Assembly (NCBI RefSeq): GCF_000374825.1
Contig: NZ_KB895379.1
Span: 124,001 to 188,000, forward strand
Length of the DNA stretch: 64,000 nt
Reading direction: 5' to 3'
Origin: Paenibacillus sanguinis 2301083 = DSM 16941
Lineage (GTDB): Bacteria > Bacillota > Bacilli > Paenibacillales > Paenibacillaceae
The position numbers were made by a program, and so were the translations under genes. Below are positions 34,405-43,325 of the stretch, one piece after another; within the stretch, counting starts at the first letter, position 1, and the number at the start of each line of letters is the position of its first letter. The notes beneath the pieces were generated by a model that saw nothing but the letters and a program-made list of their open reading frames with translations, searched no databases and was not told the DNA's origin.

Positions 34405-34439
34405 AAAAAACGGCGAACCCGCTTCTTCAGGGTTCGCCG
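34405..34439 (-). terminator. Terminator after the S1-domain gene
   Basis: CGGCGAACCC and GGGTTCGCCG form a 10-bp perfect stem followed by TTTTTTC on the minus strand, 25 bp past the stop. Confidence 0.93.
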
Positions 34440-34463
34440 ATGTTCGAGCCACAAAAAACCTGA

Positions 34464-35699
34464 TTATTTCAATTTGCTAAGCTTGTCGCCGAAACGCTCA
34501 CCCAGCGTGATGCTCAATCCTTGGTTATTCAAGGATACGTTAGGATTATCGCCCAAATCTTCTTTTCTCACGCTGCTGCCCTTGGACGGTTTTTCGCTTC
34601 TAGGTGCCGGTGCCGGAGATTCTTCTGTTTCCTTGATGCTAAGGCTAACCCGTTTCTCCGAAGTATTCACGTCAAGCACCTTCACTTGAACCGTTTGGCC
34701 TTCCTTCAACACTTCATGTGGAGTACCGATATGCTTATGAGAAATTTGAGAAATATGAACGAGTCCTTCCACTCCAGGAGCGATTTCTACAAATGCTCCG
34801 AAGTTCACCAGGCGTCTTACTTCACCGCTGACGATATCCCCAGTGTGGAACTGCTCAGCCGCTGTATCCCAAGGACCTGGGAGCGCTGCTTTGATACTCA
34901 GGCTGATTTTGCCCTTCTCAGGATCAACCTTAAGCACTTTAACCTTTACTTGATCGCCTTCGGACAGAGCATCGGATGGCTTGTCAACATGGCTCCATGC
35001 AATTTCAGAGACGTGAACCAAACCGTCAACGCCGCCGACATCAACAAATGCACCAAATTGAGTCAAGCGTTGAACTGTACCCTCAAGCACTTGGCCTTCG
35101 CTCAATTCGCTCATAACCTTCAGCTTGTTCGCTTCAAACTCTTCATCGAGCACATCTTTTTGCGAAAGGATGACCTTGTTGTTCTCACGATCCAGTTCTT
35201 TCACTTTGACGCGAAGCGTGCGGCCTTTGTAGTCGCTGAAATCTTCAACGAAGTGACGTTCTACCATGGATGCCGGAATAAATCCACGCACACCAACGTC
35301 TGCAACGATACCGCCTTTAACGACATCGGCAACCGTTACTTCGAACACTTCTCCACTTTCAAAGCGCTTCTCGAGCTCTTCCCAAGCGTTTTCACTATCG
35401 ATAGCACGTTTGGAAAGCACCAGTCTTTCCTTCTCGTCGTCGATGCTAACAACCTTGGTTTCTACTTCCTGACCAACGGCCACCGCATCCGAAGCGTTGT
35501 CCAAGTGGACAGAAGACAGCTCGCGAATAGGAATCACACCGTCATATTTATATCCAATGCTTACATAAGCTTGGTTATCTTCGATTTTTACGATCGTCCC
35601 TTTGACGGTGTCCCCCTTTTTCAAGGAAACGATTTGTTCCAATTCGTCCTGATTTGTTACTTCTGTAGCGTCTTGAACATTTTTTGTTTCTTCCGACAT
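34464..35699 (-). CDS. rpsA: S1 RNA-binding protein (30S ribosomal protein S1 homolog, YpfD type)
   Basis: A 411-aa protein with four S1 domains (about residues 25-97, 114-180, 200-268 and 285-355), each with the G-x-V-x-x-[IV] start and a VHVSEIAW or VHISQISH type end. The C-terminal tail is low complexity. B. subtilis YpfD has the same domain number and lies beside cmk. In low-GC Firmicutes this homolog is not a stable ribosomal subunit and may aid translation initiation of particular mRNAs. The ATG is preceded by GAGGAGG at 11 bases. Confidence 0.93.
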   Translation of the reverse strand: MSEETKNVQDATEVTNQDELEQIVSLKKGDTVKGTIVKIEDNQAYVSIGYKYDGVIPIRELSSVHLDNASDAVAVGQEVETKVVSIDDEKERLVLSKRAIDSENAWEELEKRFESGEVFEVTVADVVKGGIVADVGVRGFIPASMVERHFVEDFSDYKGRTLRVKVKELDRENNKVILSQKDVLDEEFEANKLKVMSELSEGQVLEGTVQRLTQFGAFVDVGGVDGLVHVSEIAWSHVDKPSDALSEGDQVKVKVLKVDPEKGKISLSIKAALPGPWDTAAEQFHTGDIVSGEVRRLVNFGAFVEIAPGVEGLVHISQISHKHIGTPHEVLKEGQTVQVKVLDVNTSEKRVSLSIKETEESPAPAPRSEKPSKGSSVRKEDLGDNPNVSLNNQGLSITLGERFGDKLSKLK

Positions 35700-35840
35700 G
35701 TCAATAACAACCTCCTCAATTCAAAAAGCCATTTATTTAAACCCGCTTGAAGCGAAGTTCAAAACTTGCTTGTAACCTATTTAAGGTTATCTTTCCAAAT
35801 ATCCTCTATCTTCATGCATGTTGCGGCGAAACATCAAAGG

Positions 35841-36416
35841 CTACTGCTTCTTCAGTTCTCTGATGCTTTCCATAATTTTTGCAGTGGCCAATTCCGCTGC
35901 ATCCGGACCGCCATTCTCCTTGAACTCCGTCAGATCCACCGGTGGACCATATACGACACGCATCTTCCTGAACCATCGGTAATTACCAATGATCGCCACC
36001 GGAATCACTGCCGCATTACTGCGAAGGGCAAAGGTAGCAGCACCCTTCTTGCCTACTGTCTCTTCTCCCTTTGAACGCGTGCCCTCCGGGAAAATCCCAA
36101 TAACATGACCATTTCGCAACAGCAGAAGCGATTGCTTAATGGATTCTTTGCTGACACCGCCCCGTTTGACCGGAAAAGCGCCAAATTGCTTGATCAGCCA
36201 GCCAAAACCAACGATATCAAACAATTCCTTCTTCGCCATAAAATGCACTTTACGTTTCAACATAATGCCGATAGTGGGAGGGTCAAACAAGCTAATGTGG
36301 TTAGAACACAGCAATACGCCGCCCTCTTGCGGAATATGCTCCAAGCCAATGGGCTCCAGGCGGAACACCAATTTGTAGAAAATGCGCAGCACACCTCGAC
36401 AAAAATTGTAAATCAT
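35841..36416 (-). CDS. plsC: 1-acyl-sn-glycerol-3-phosphate acyltransferase
   Basis: PlsC adds the second acyl chain to give phosphatidic acid. The acyltransferase signatures are NHISLFDPP (the HxxxxD catalytic pair) and GIFPEGTRSKGE, which binds the phosphate. A hydrophobic N-terminus suggests membrane association. 191 aa. It follows cmk by 13 bp; the ribosome binding site is weak, so coupling to cmk is likely. Confidence 0.94.
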   Translation of the reverse strand: MIYNFCRGVLRIFYKLVFRLEPIGLEHIPQEGGVLLCSNHISLFDPPTIGIMLKRKVHFMAKKELFDIVGFGWLIKQFGAFPVKRGGVSKESIKQSLLLLRNGHVIGIFPEGTRSKGEETVGKKGAATFALRSNAAVIPVAIIGNYRWFRKMRVVYGPPVDLTEFKENGGPDAAELATAKIMESIRELKKQ

Positions 36417-36429
36417 CTCTGGTCAACTC

Positions 36430-37122
36430 TCACTTCCGTAGGTTCTGCACAATAAAAATGATGTGGTCCACAACTTTATCCAAAGACATGTCTGTGGTAT
36501 CGAGCAATATGGCATCCTCAGCCTGGCGCAACGGTGAAACTTCCCGTTCTTGATCCAGCCGATCACGCTCCGCAATCGAACGCACCAGGTCCTCGAATGA
36601 AATTTCTTCCTGCTCCTTCATTTCCTTGTAGCGACGACGCGCCCTCTCCTGGACGCTTGCGGTCATAAAAATCTTTAATTCCGCATCGGGCAGAACCGTG
36701 GTGCCGATATCGCGCCCGTCCATCACAACGCCTTTGCGCAAAGCCATTTGCTGCTGCAGAGAGACAAGCCTGCTTCGCAGCCCCTCGATTTGCGCATATC
36801 GGGATACCTGAGCGTTGACGGCAAGAGAACGGATGTCCTCCGTAACATCTCCACCGTTCACCCGAACCTGCTGCCCTTGCTCGCCGGGTAACAACTCAAT
36901 GTCCAGATCCGGTAAAATGTGCATGATTTGCTCCACGTTATCCGAACCAATGTCCCTTTGCAGAAAATACCATGTCGCGGCCCGGTACATCGCCCCGGTA
37001 TCGACATAGACATAAGCTAATCTGCGGGCCACCATTCGAGCTATCGTGCTCTTCCCGGCTCCGGCAGGACCGTCAATTGCGATGTTGATTTTGTCATAAG
37101 CTGTAGACGCCTGTCTTGCCAA
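36430..37122 (-). CDS. cmk: Cytidylate kinase
   Basis: Phosphorylates CMP and dCMP. P-loop: INIAIDGPAGAGKSTIARM; the CMP-binding loop contains GVVMDGRDIGTTVLPDAELKIFMTASVQERARRRY. A TTG start at 37122 (9 bases after GAGGAGG) gives 230 aa; a TTG six codons earlier lies on the ribosome binding site. The first ten residues precede the conserved fold. Confidence 0.95.
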   Translation of the reverse strand: MARQASTAYDKINIAIDGPAGAGKSTIARMVARRLAYVYVDTGAMYRAATWYFLQRDIGSDNVEQIMHILPDLDIELLPGEQGQQVRVNGGDVTEDIRSLAVNAQVSRYAQIEGLRSRLVSLQQQMALRKGVVMDGRDIGTTVLPDAELKIFMTASVQERARRRYKEMKEQEEISFEDLVRSIAERDRLDQEREVSPLRQAEDAILLDTTDMSLDKVVDHIIFIVQNLRK

Positions 37123-37153
37123 AGGGGTACTCCTCCTCAAAACACATCCTCAA

Positions 37154-37175
37154 TAAAAAAGCAGGCATTGCCTGC
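37154..37175 (-). terminator. Terminator upstream of cmk
   Basis: GCAGGC-AAT-GCCTGC plus TTTTTT on the minus strand. It ends the transcript of the small gene at 37241-37468, and is nearly identical to the mtrB terminator. Confidence 0.85.
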
Positions 37176-37240
37176 GACGTGAAAATTATACCACATAACA
37201 TAGAGGGATGCAAAAGAATCAATACTGGATATTCAAAAGC

Positions 37241-37468
37241 TTAATTGCTATCTTGGCCCACATCCCTGAGGATGGGCACCCCCTCATATCGGTCCGCCGA
37301 AGAGAGATAATATCGCAGTGCAGGAATCTGCAGCAACCCCTGAAACAAGCAAAGTCCCATTAACAGCACCAGAAGCAGCCGCCTCAGCCATCTTTCTATG
37401 CCATTTGAAAACTGCAAGAACAATCCGGTAAATACCTCTGCATCTTTGATATCGTCGGCATTTTTCAC
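37241..37468 (-). CDS. Small membrane protein (DUF5359 / YpfB-like)
   Basis: A 75-aa protein with a GTG start preceded by AGGAGG. A single span lies at about residues 29-48 (RLLLVLLMGLCLFQGLLQIP), preceded by a basic RWLRR stretch. In B. subtilis a similarly small ypfB lies between cmk and ypfA; position and layout agree. Function unknown. Confidence 0.72.
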   Translation of the reverse strand: MKNADDIKDAEVFTGLFLQFSNGIERWLRRLLLVLLMGLCLFQGLLQIPALRYYLSSADRYEGVPILRDVGQDSN

Positions 37469-37515
37469 CTTGATTCCTCCTAGCTCAAGCCTTGTCAGTG
37501 ATCCTCGAACAGGTT

Positions 37516-37541
37516 CGTCCTGGGAAGACGAGTTTTTGAAC
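37516..37541. repeat. Single end of the GTTCAAAAAGTCG repeat
   Basis: Read on the minus strand, GTTCAAAAACTCGTCTTCCC plus AGGACG matches the left end of the elements at 56799 and 16716 with two differences. Only one end is found here, so this is a relic. Confidence 0.55.
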
Positions 37542-37592
37542 TACCTCTTATATCTTATCCAATTATGAGCAGCAGGAACCGGACTCCAGTGA

Positions 37593-38249
37593 CTATCCAT
37601 CGCGCTTCAAGTTAAGCCTTTGCCTCTCGAAGCTAAATCGAACCAGCTTTTGCCGTTCCGTGTCCAAAATGGTAATAAAGCTGAGCATAGCCACCATCCG
37701 TCCATTCTCCAATTGCTTGGTGCGAACTACCTCGGCCTCAAAAGGGACGTTATCAATAAGTCCATTCTTGAACGGCACGCGCAGCCAGCAGAACATTCGA
37801 TCTCCTTTGTTGATATTGTAAAAACGATCAAATTTAAAGGACACTCCCCCACCGCCAACATCCTCTGTATAGGTCACAAAGCGCGTCTCATCCCTTAACT
37901 CTATTGCAAGCTCCAGTTCGGCTGCCACACGCAGGTAATTGCGCCGCTGCACCTTGGTAATGGACGCCAGCTCCGGTCGCTGTATTCTGACCAGGGCGAT
38001 AACGTCCTCGGCAAAGCCCAAAACATATGTATTAAAATACTTGAGGCCCGATTCCGTAGTAAAGGATATCATAAGCTCTTCCCCGATGCGCGGCTTCCTC
38101 ATCCGTCCGCTTCCGATTTCAATTGGCATTTCGATCAGGAACGCTTCTTCTTCCACATCGGCAATCCGTGACTTTCCGACTTTGTCCTCATCTCCCTTGT
38201 TTGGAGATACGGATTGCACATGCACAAGGTCGTTCACTTTTGGAAACAA
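37593..38249 (-). CDS. PilZ-domain flagellar brake protein (YpfA/MotI family)
   Basis: An N-terminal YcgR-like domain (to about residue 95) is followed by a PilZ domain with the cyclic-di-GMP signature QRRNYLRV (RxxxR) and later DVGGGGVSF (D/NxSxxG-like). In B. subtilis the homolog binds c-di-GMP and stops the flagellar stator. I favour a TTG start at 38249, 8 bases after AGGTGG, giving 218 aa; a frame to 38339 is open but has no site. Note the variant DVGGGG in place of the usual D/NxSxxG. Confidence 0.83.
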   Translation of the reverse strand: MFPKVNDLVHVQSVSPNKGDEDKVGKSRIADVEEEAFLIEMPIEIGSGRMRKPRIGEELMISFTTESGLKYFNTYVLGFAEDVIALVRIQRPELASITKVQRRNYLRVAAELELAIELRDETRFVTYTEDVGGGGVSFKFDRFYNINKGDRMFCWLRVPFKNGLIDNVPFEAEVVRTKQLENGRMVAMLSFITILDTERQKLVRFSFERQRLNLKRDG

Positions 38250-38343
38250 ACTGTTCACCACCTGAGTTATATTAAGGCCAAACGCCTTTTCACTGATTAT
38301 AGCATGGCCCAAGTTATCCAAGTTCGTGAAAATTGTCAAGCGT

Positions 38344-38379
38344 AAAAAAAAGAATGCTCCGGCAAATCAGGGAGCATTC
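38344..38379 (-). terminator. Terminator after ypeB
   Basis: GAATGCTCC and GGAGCATTC form a 9-bp perfect stem followed by eight T on the minus strand, 19 bp past the stop. Confidence 0.93.
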
Positions 38380-38397
38380 TTCATATTATCAGGGGCC

Positions 38398-39759
38398 TCA
38401 GGATTGGATGGCTTCTTCCTTGGTCGCCCGAATTTCCTCTATAATCTCTTCATTGCCGTTATCGGCATTAATATAAATTCGGTACTTGGATCCGTTAACC
38501 GAACCGCCGAATTCATATGTCAACACTTTCTCCGACTGTTCATTTTCAATCAAAGCCAGCCTATGGTATTTCTCTTTGTATTGCGTATTGAGAAATTTAC
38601 GGGCTTCCTGCAAAGTAAGCTTGGGCTTGCCAACCTCAACCTGATTCTCCCGCTCATAAACGTAATCACTGGCTTGCATACCGGTTACCTCACCGTTGTC
38701 CAATGCGACCCGCAAGGTAACTTTCTCCGGATAAATCAACACTTCCCCCTGCTTGCTAACATACGTAAAGTTGCCTTCATTATCGAACTCATCGAAGGAA
38801 ACGGCCGTTAGTCCCTCATAGCCCTTGTCCGCTAAAAACTTGTCCGCCTTAGCTCTGGCCACGTTTATGTCCACCGTTTTCTTGCCAACCTCGCGATTGT
38901 AGTTATAGGAGATCAGATGTCCGCCGTTTCGGGTAAAATCAAGACTCCACGCTTCCCCTTTCCCTTTATTTTCCACCTTTGCCGTATAAGAAGCCCATTC
39001 CGTTCCTTTTCCGTTCTCGATGACCTCGATACCGGAAGCATCCTTAACCCCAACAAATGCGGCTGCCTTCTTCTTGATGTCCTCCATCGTGATTGGCTTG
39101 CCACCAAGCTTCTTGACAGAACGCTTGTTATACATGCTGGAGATCGAAGGGCCCCAGTCCAGTTCAGGATACTCCCCCACCTTCTTGTCAACGGTCTTGA
39201 ACCCGTCGATGATGGTATTATCATTGGGCTCGTTCTGACTGACCAGCGCCGTTTCAACATCCATCCAGCGCAGCCGATTGGAAATGACCTTATCTTGCAC
39301 CGCAACTAAATCTTTGGAAATCTCTGCCGAATTTTTGTAGAGCTCCTGCAGGTTTTTCATTTCATTTTCGCTCAAGGGCTGTTTTGTCAAATCCCGAATC
39401 GCCGTCTGATATGAAAATTTGGCTATCCTCGATAAGAACTCCTCGGTTTTATTGAACGGCAGCAAGGTTAAGGGAAGTTGGTTAATTTCATTTTGCGCTT
39501 CGCTTGTAATCCGCCATACATTAACAAGTCCTTTGCGCTGGGATCCGGTCGAAGCCGAATTAAGCGCCAGCGTATTCCCAATTTCGCTGTGAAGTTTGTC
39601 TACGTGATAGGACAAATCATGGAACGCTCGCTGATATTGATTTTCCGCCTTGATCAGAATTGTATTCTTCTCCTGGTTCTCTTGATAACCCCATAAGAGG
39701 GCACCGATTAGCAAAAGCGCCGCCACCGGAAAAAGAATGGCACTCAATCTTTTATACAT
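38398..39759 (-). CDS. ypeB: Germination protein YpeB
   Basis: YpeB is needed for stability and placement of the cortex-lytic enzyme SleB in spores. An N-terminal membrane anchor (about residues 7-24, ILFPVAALLLIGALLWGY) is followed by a long coiled helix region (LNSASTGSQRKGLVNVWRI) and C-terminal PepSY-like domains (repeated ARKFLNTQYKEKYHR and ARAKADKFLADKGYEG units). 453 aa. SleB, its usual operon partner in Bacillus, is not adjacent; the gene before it is a small zinc-ribbon protein and prsW. Confidence 0.93.
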   Translation of the reverse strand: MYKRLSAILFPVAALLLIGALLWGYQENQEKNTILIKAENQYQRAFHDLSYHVDKLHSEIGNTLALNSASTGSQRKGLVNVWRITSEAQNEINQLPLTLLPFNKTEEFLSRIAKFSYQTAIRDLTKQPLSENEMKNLQELYKNSAEISKDLVAVQDKVISNRLRWMDVETALVSQNEPNDNTIIDGFKTVDKKVGEYPELDWGPSISSMYNKRSVKKLGGKPITMEDIKKKAAAFVGVKDASGIEVIENGKGTEWASYTAKVENKGKGEAWSLDFTRNGGHLISYNYNREVGKKTVDINVARAKADKFLADKGYEGLTAVSFDEFDNEGNFTYVSKQGEVLIYPEKVTLRVALDNGEVTGMQASDYVYERENQVEVGKPKLTLQEARKFLNTQYKEKYHRLALIENEQSEKVLTYEFGGSVNGSKYRIYINADNGNEEIIEEIRATKEEAIQS

Positions 39760-39797
39760 CGGCTAGAAGCACTCTCCCTTCTTCAACTAGATTGGCA

Positions 39798-39971
39798 TTA
39801 GTTTGACATGAAGGAAGGAAGTTTATGCACGTCCTCTTCGATTTTAAAATGGTCGCGATTGTTGCACAAGCACTGCTTGAAGCCAGTCTCGATTCGTCCG
39901 CCCTGCTTGTTGCCCCTTAATATAAAATGCTCGCCACAGTATTTGCAAGTAATCTTTACTTTGACACGCAC
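39798..39971 (-). CDS. Small Cys-rich (zinc-ribbon-like) protein
   Basis: A 57-aa protein with a GTG start behind AAAGGGG. VKITCKYCGEHF near the N-terminus and KQCLCNN in the middle give C-x2-C and C-x-C pairs, a plausible zinc or iron site. It ends 38 bp before ypeB. Short, but codon-like, with a ribosome binding site and conserved-looking motif. No family recognised. Confidence 0.6.
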   Translation of the reverse strand: MRVKVKITCKYCGEHFILRGNKQGGRIETGFKQCLCNNRDHFKIEEDVHKLPSFMSN

Positions 39972-40055
39972 GAAAAAGGCACCCCTTTCCCAACTTTACA
40001 ACGGCGAGAACCGCCGATCTAATATTGGAATCAGGATGCCCTATTTTTACCTAAA

Positions 40056-40781
40056 TTAGTCCTGCCCCTTCGCTCCGGTTAATCGGAATGGGGAGCGCTT
40101 ATTGGCCCGATACATCTTGCCCAAGCCTCCATACCAGAAAAATGCCATCAGCGGAACAATAAACCATATCCAGTATTGCGATACATTGTTCAAAAACCCG
40201 TCGTAGACACCATGCCAGAACCAGGGGAACAACAATGAAAAACAGATAAACTTCCGGCTTACCCAACCGGTGGAGAATTTAGCCCGCCCCAGATAATACC
40301 CCATCATCACACCGAACATGGCATGACCGGACACAGGAAGCAAGGCACGTACCATCATCGTCCCGATGGAAGCCTGGCTGGCAAAAGCGTAAAGCACATT
40401 TTCCACGGTAGCAAACCCCAGCGAGATCGCCGTTGCATACAAGATACCATCATACGGTTCATCAAACTCGGTGTGATTATAGATCATATGGAATAATACA
40501 AACCATTTAAGCGTTTCTTCCACGCCCGCCGCAATACCAAAGGCCGTAACCAGCGGACCGTCCCCGAGCCACAAGATTAACCCGCGCTGAATGATCATAA
40601 CCGGCAAAACAATCAGAACCCCCAGCAGAAATACCTTGATCACCATATGCAAAGGTTCGGCATCATACTTGTCCTTGAGATAAAAATACGTAAGCAGAGC
40701 AATACCGGGAGCTACCGCTGCGCTTGCAATCGAGAAAAAGAGCAACGGTTCTCCCCCCTTATTGACCGCTCGTTGTTCCAT
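40056..40781 (-). CDS. prsW: Intramembrane metalloprotease PrsW
   Basis: A 241-aa protein with about seven or eight spans. The conserved motifs are GVEETLKW (EExxxK), FATVENVLY, SGHAMFGVMMGYY and WHGVYD. In B. subtilis PrsW makes the first cut in the anti-sigma factor RsiW to release sigma-W. The genes of a sigma/anti-sigma pair at 656-1848 lie far away and cannot be linked by sequence. Its neighbour in B. subtilis is also the sleB/ypeB region. Confidence 0.93.
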   Translation of the reverse strand: MEQRAVNKGGEPLLFFSIASAAVAPGIALLTYFYLKDKYDAEPLHMVIKVFLLGVLIVLPVMIIQRGLILWLGDGPLVTAFGIAAGVEETLKWFVLFHMIYNHTEFDEPYDGILYATAISLGFATVENVLYAFASQASIGTMMVRALLPVSGHAMFGVMMGYYLGRAKFSTGWVSRKFICFSLLFPWFWHGVYDGFLNNVSQYWIWFIVPLMAFFWYGGLGKMYRANKRSPFRLTGAKGQD

Positions 40782-40828
40782 GTTTCTCTTTTCTATCAGA
40801 CCCGTGCTACTTCATCAGTTCCACGAGA

Positions 40829-41449
40829 TTAGTCTTGACGTTTGAAATAGCTGCAAACGGTGTCGACCGCATGCTCGGCCATCACCAGGTTACCGTACTC
40901 CTCAAGCATAGCAGTGGTAACAGAGGTTGCCTCTCCAAATTCGGCCAGCACTGCAATCAGTGCAGGAAGCTTGCCTTCCTCCAGTTCCTCCGGCTCCAGT
41001 TGAAGAATCCATTTTCCATTATATTTATACAATCTGCCGACATCGTGAAGCATCGGCTGCAATACATGTGCTGCTTCGATCAAATTCTCGAAATCGCTAA
41101 AGGCGTACAAGATTGTATCGCTTTGCTCCAGTGTGACTTCCATCTCGTAAACTTCTTCCGGCAACTCATCCTCATAGGGTGATCCGACACCATGGTTATG
41201 GTGATCGTACTTCCCGCGCGTTACGATGACGACCATTCCCTGAGCAGGGAGGGCGAACACTTCGACAGCCAAAGGCCCGGTGGCATCAAAGCCCACTTCA
41301 TTGTATGCCTGATCCATCATTTCAGTGAATAAATCATGGACCTTGGGGATTTCCTGCCACATGTCCTCTTTCTGAATACCGCGTTCGCTTAAATCGTCAA
41401 ACGTGAGGAAAATCCGTACCTTATCCTGGCCAAGTCTTTCTATCTTCAT
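40829..41449 (-). CDS. MecA-family adaptor protein (YpbH-like)
   Basis: A 206-aa acidic adaptor protein that delivers substrates to ClpC. N-terminal MKIERLGQDKVRIFLTFDDLSERGIQKEDMW binds substrate; the C-terminal domain (from about residue 105, EVTLEQSDTILYAFSDFENLIEAA) binds ClpC. Two homologs exist in Bacillus, MecA and YpbH; the prsW neighbourhood agrees with YpbH, but the name is not decided. AGGAGG lies before ATG. Confidence 0.88.
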   Translation of the reverse strand: MKIERLGQDKVRIFLTFDDLSERGIQKEDMWQEIPKVHDLFTEMMDQAYNEVGFDATGPLAVEVFALPAQGMVVIVTRGKYDHHNHGVGSPYEDELPEEVYEMEVTLEQSDTILYAFSDFENLIEAAHVLQPMLHDVGRLYKYNGKWILQLEPEELEEGKLPALIAVLAEFGEATSVTTAMLEEYGNLVMAEHAVDTVCSYFKRQD

Positions 41450-41580
41450 ATACAGGATCCTCCTCTCTCTATACCTTTATTATAACAGATTATGAAACCT
41501 GCTGTAATGTGTGATGGAAATGGTTCTTTGTATGTATGTTATCATTTATTCCCCTTAATTGCACGTAAATAAAATAGACA

Positions 41581-41627
41581 GAAAAGAATCATTTTCCACC
41601 GTCCACAAGGGAGTGAAAAATGATTCT
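41581..41627 (-). terminator. Terminator after the 41651-42025 gene
   Basis: AGAATCATTTTTCAC and GTGGAAAATGATTCT form a long stem followed by TTTTC on the minus strand. Confidence 0.7.
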
Positions 41628-41650
41628 GATCCGTGTCTGCTTGTACCTGT

Positions 41651-42025
41651 TTACAACCCGGGAATTACGGTATGAGTCTCCTTGAGAATCGCTTCAACCT
41701 CGCGCCGCACATTGGCATCGCTTTTGATAAATTGCAGCAATTGCTTCATATCGTATTCCTTCGAATGATGCGAGTCCGCCGTGGAGCCTGGACTGGGATA
41801 CACCCGGGCACTCTCAGCCCCGCCTGATGACAGATGTTGATTCGTTTTTGCAGCATCGTCCGCATGGCTCATATTGCCATTGCCTTTAGCCGAGGATATT
41901 CCAGCGAATTTCAGCATACTCCCGGCTCCTCCCATAGCTGACATGAGCCCACGTTTCCGTTTGGAAGCCAACATCGTCGCAAATGCACCCACCAGCACAC
42001 CGCCTAAAAATGAGGAAGATTTCAC
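41651..42025 (-). CDS. Hypothetical membrane-associated protein
   Basis: A 124-aa protein with a GTG start at 42025, 7 bases after AAGGAGGG. The N-terminal segment KSSSFLGGVLVGAFATMLASKRKRG is a short Gly-rich span like YtxH-type proteins; the middle is Ser/His-rich and low complexity, and the last 30 residues (MKQLLQFIKSDANVRREVEAILKE) form a charged helix. No family recognised. It is the minus-strand gene that faces the divergent nodB-type gene. Confidence 0.65.
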   Translation of the reverse strand: MKSSSFLGGVLVGAFATMLASKRKRGLMSAMGGAGSMLKFAGISSAKGNGNMSHADDAAKTNQHLSSGGAESARVYPSPGSTADSHHSKEYDMKQLLQFIKSDANVRREVEAILKETHTVIPGL

Positions 42026-42112
42026 GTAAACGCCCTCCTTGGATATGTTAAAATCATCTGTAGTGTTCACTTCTTGCTGCAAACTCATGCGGCATAAATA
42101 CAGGAAAGTGAG

Positions 42113-42985
42113 ATGACCCGTTTGTTTTACAAAAAGCTTCTGCTCATAGTTGCCTTTAGTTTGGCGCTTGCCTCATGCAGCCGGTCCACCACACCCGCTA
42201 GGCAAGTTGCGCCTGAGCCACCAGCCCCCGCTTCCAGCGAAGCCAAACAGGAGGGGACTCATACACCCCCCTTGGTGGATTATCAGAAGGACTTTTCCGC
42301 CAACGTTAATTCAGAAGAACAGAAAACTCCGCCCGAATTGCTTTATCACATCAATAAAGCCTACCGGGTAGTTCCTAACGACGAGAATATAAACAAGCAG
42401 GTTGTGCTGTTAACCTTTGACGACGGGCCTAAAGATCAGGAAATGATTGACAATTTGATTAACACCCTGGACAAGCACGAAGCTAAAGCCATCTTCTTCG
42501 TGAACGGTTACCGCGTGAAGGAACACCCTGAATTGCTCCAATTGATTGCGGAACGAGAGCAAATCATTGGCAATCATAGCTGGGATCATATTGACCTGAA
42601 GAAAGCAAGTAATGACGAAATGCGCAAGCAAATCGAGAATGTTCAAACCATAGTGAAAGAAACGACGGGCGAGGCCCCTCGCTTCTTTCGCCCGCCCTTT
42701 GGATCTGGCAACGCCATGACCCATCAGATCGCAGAGGATAACGACTTGATCTACATGACATGGTCCAACGGCTCGCTGGATTGGGACAGCAAGAATAAAA
42801 ATCAACCGGACGCCGTTATCGCGAACGTCCTGGAACAACTGCATGACGGCAGCAACATCCTGATGCACGAACTTCCCTGGACCGTCGAGGCGCTGGATGA
42901 ATTGTTGACCCGTCTGGAGCAGAAGGGCTATGGATTCGTTGACCCACGCAGCATCGGCCCTGTCCCGTCCGAGCCAGCACACTGA
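42113..42985 (+). CDS. Polysaccharide deacetylase family lipoprotein
   Basis: A 290-aa exported protein. The signal peptide ends in a lipobox LASC (Cys22). The NodB-homology domain carries LLTFDDGPK (metal Asp), NHSWDH (metal His pair), FFRPPFG and NGSLDWD, and a C-terminal LMHELPW with the catalytic His. It likely removes N-acetyl groups from peptidoglycan or related polysaccharides. It is one of three plus-strand protein genes. The start follows AAAGTGAG closely, so the exact start has some doubt. Confidence 0.9.
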   Translation: MTRLFYKKLLLIVAFSLALASCSRSTTPARQVAPEPPAPASSEAKQEGTHTPPLVDYQKDFSANVNSEEQKTPPELLYHINKAYRVVPNDENINKQVVLLTFDDGPKDQEMIDNLINTLDKHEAKAIFFVNGYRVKEHPELLQLIAEREQIIGNHSWDHIDLKKASNDEMRKQIENVQTIVKETTGEAPRFFRPPFGSGNAMTHQIAEDNDLIYMTWSNGSLDWDSKNKNQPDAVIANVLEQLHDGSNILMHELPWTVEALDELLTRLEQKGYGFVDPRSIGPVPSEPAH

Positions 42986-42986
42986 A

Positions 42987-43325
42987 TCAAAGCCCGTACT
43001 TGTCGCCCCACGGAGAGTCGCTAATTCCCCACCACAATAAATAAATTAAAAGGATAACAAAAATATACAATAGTGAATTGTAGAACCAACGTGTCCACTT
43101 AAGCCGCTGCGAAGGGAACAGTTCCTTTCGCGTCGGCATTTTCCCCACATCCATACCCTCCGCCTTAAGCTCATCCAATCCTGGCATCTGAACTGGCAAA
43201 GGTTCTGCCTTCTTTTCGCTAACTGCCAATGAGCGGGAACGCGAAGTTTTTGCTTTGTCGCTTCGTTGCGGCTTCGTTCTGTTACGCTGGCCATAGCGGT
43301 CCATTCGACTTAAACGTTCGTTCAT
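42987..43325 (-). CDS. Hypothetical membrane protein
   Basis: A 112-aa protein: an Arg/Lys/Ser-rich N-terminal half (residues 1-75) and one span at about 84-101 (SLLYIFVILLIYLLWWGI). The start overlaps the CPBP protease stop by 4 bases, so they are co-translated. In B. subtilis ypbE is beside ypbD, but that protein has a LysM domain, which is absent here. Function unknown. Confidence 0.72.
   Translation of the reverse strand: MNERLSRMDRYGQRNRTKPQRSDKAKTSRSRSLAVSEKKAEPLPVQMPGLDELKAEGMDVGKMPTRKELFPSQRLKWTRWFYNSLLYIFVILLIYLLWWGISDSPWGDKYGL

Noticed and set aside
34521..35750. Long plus-strand ORF (409 codons) opposite the S1-domain gene
   Set aside because: Antisense to four clear S1 domains; composition (many His, Phe, Leu) is typical of a shadow frame.
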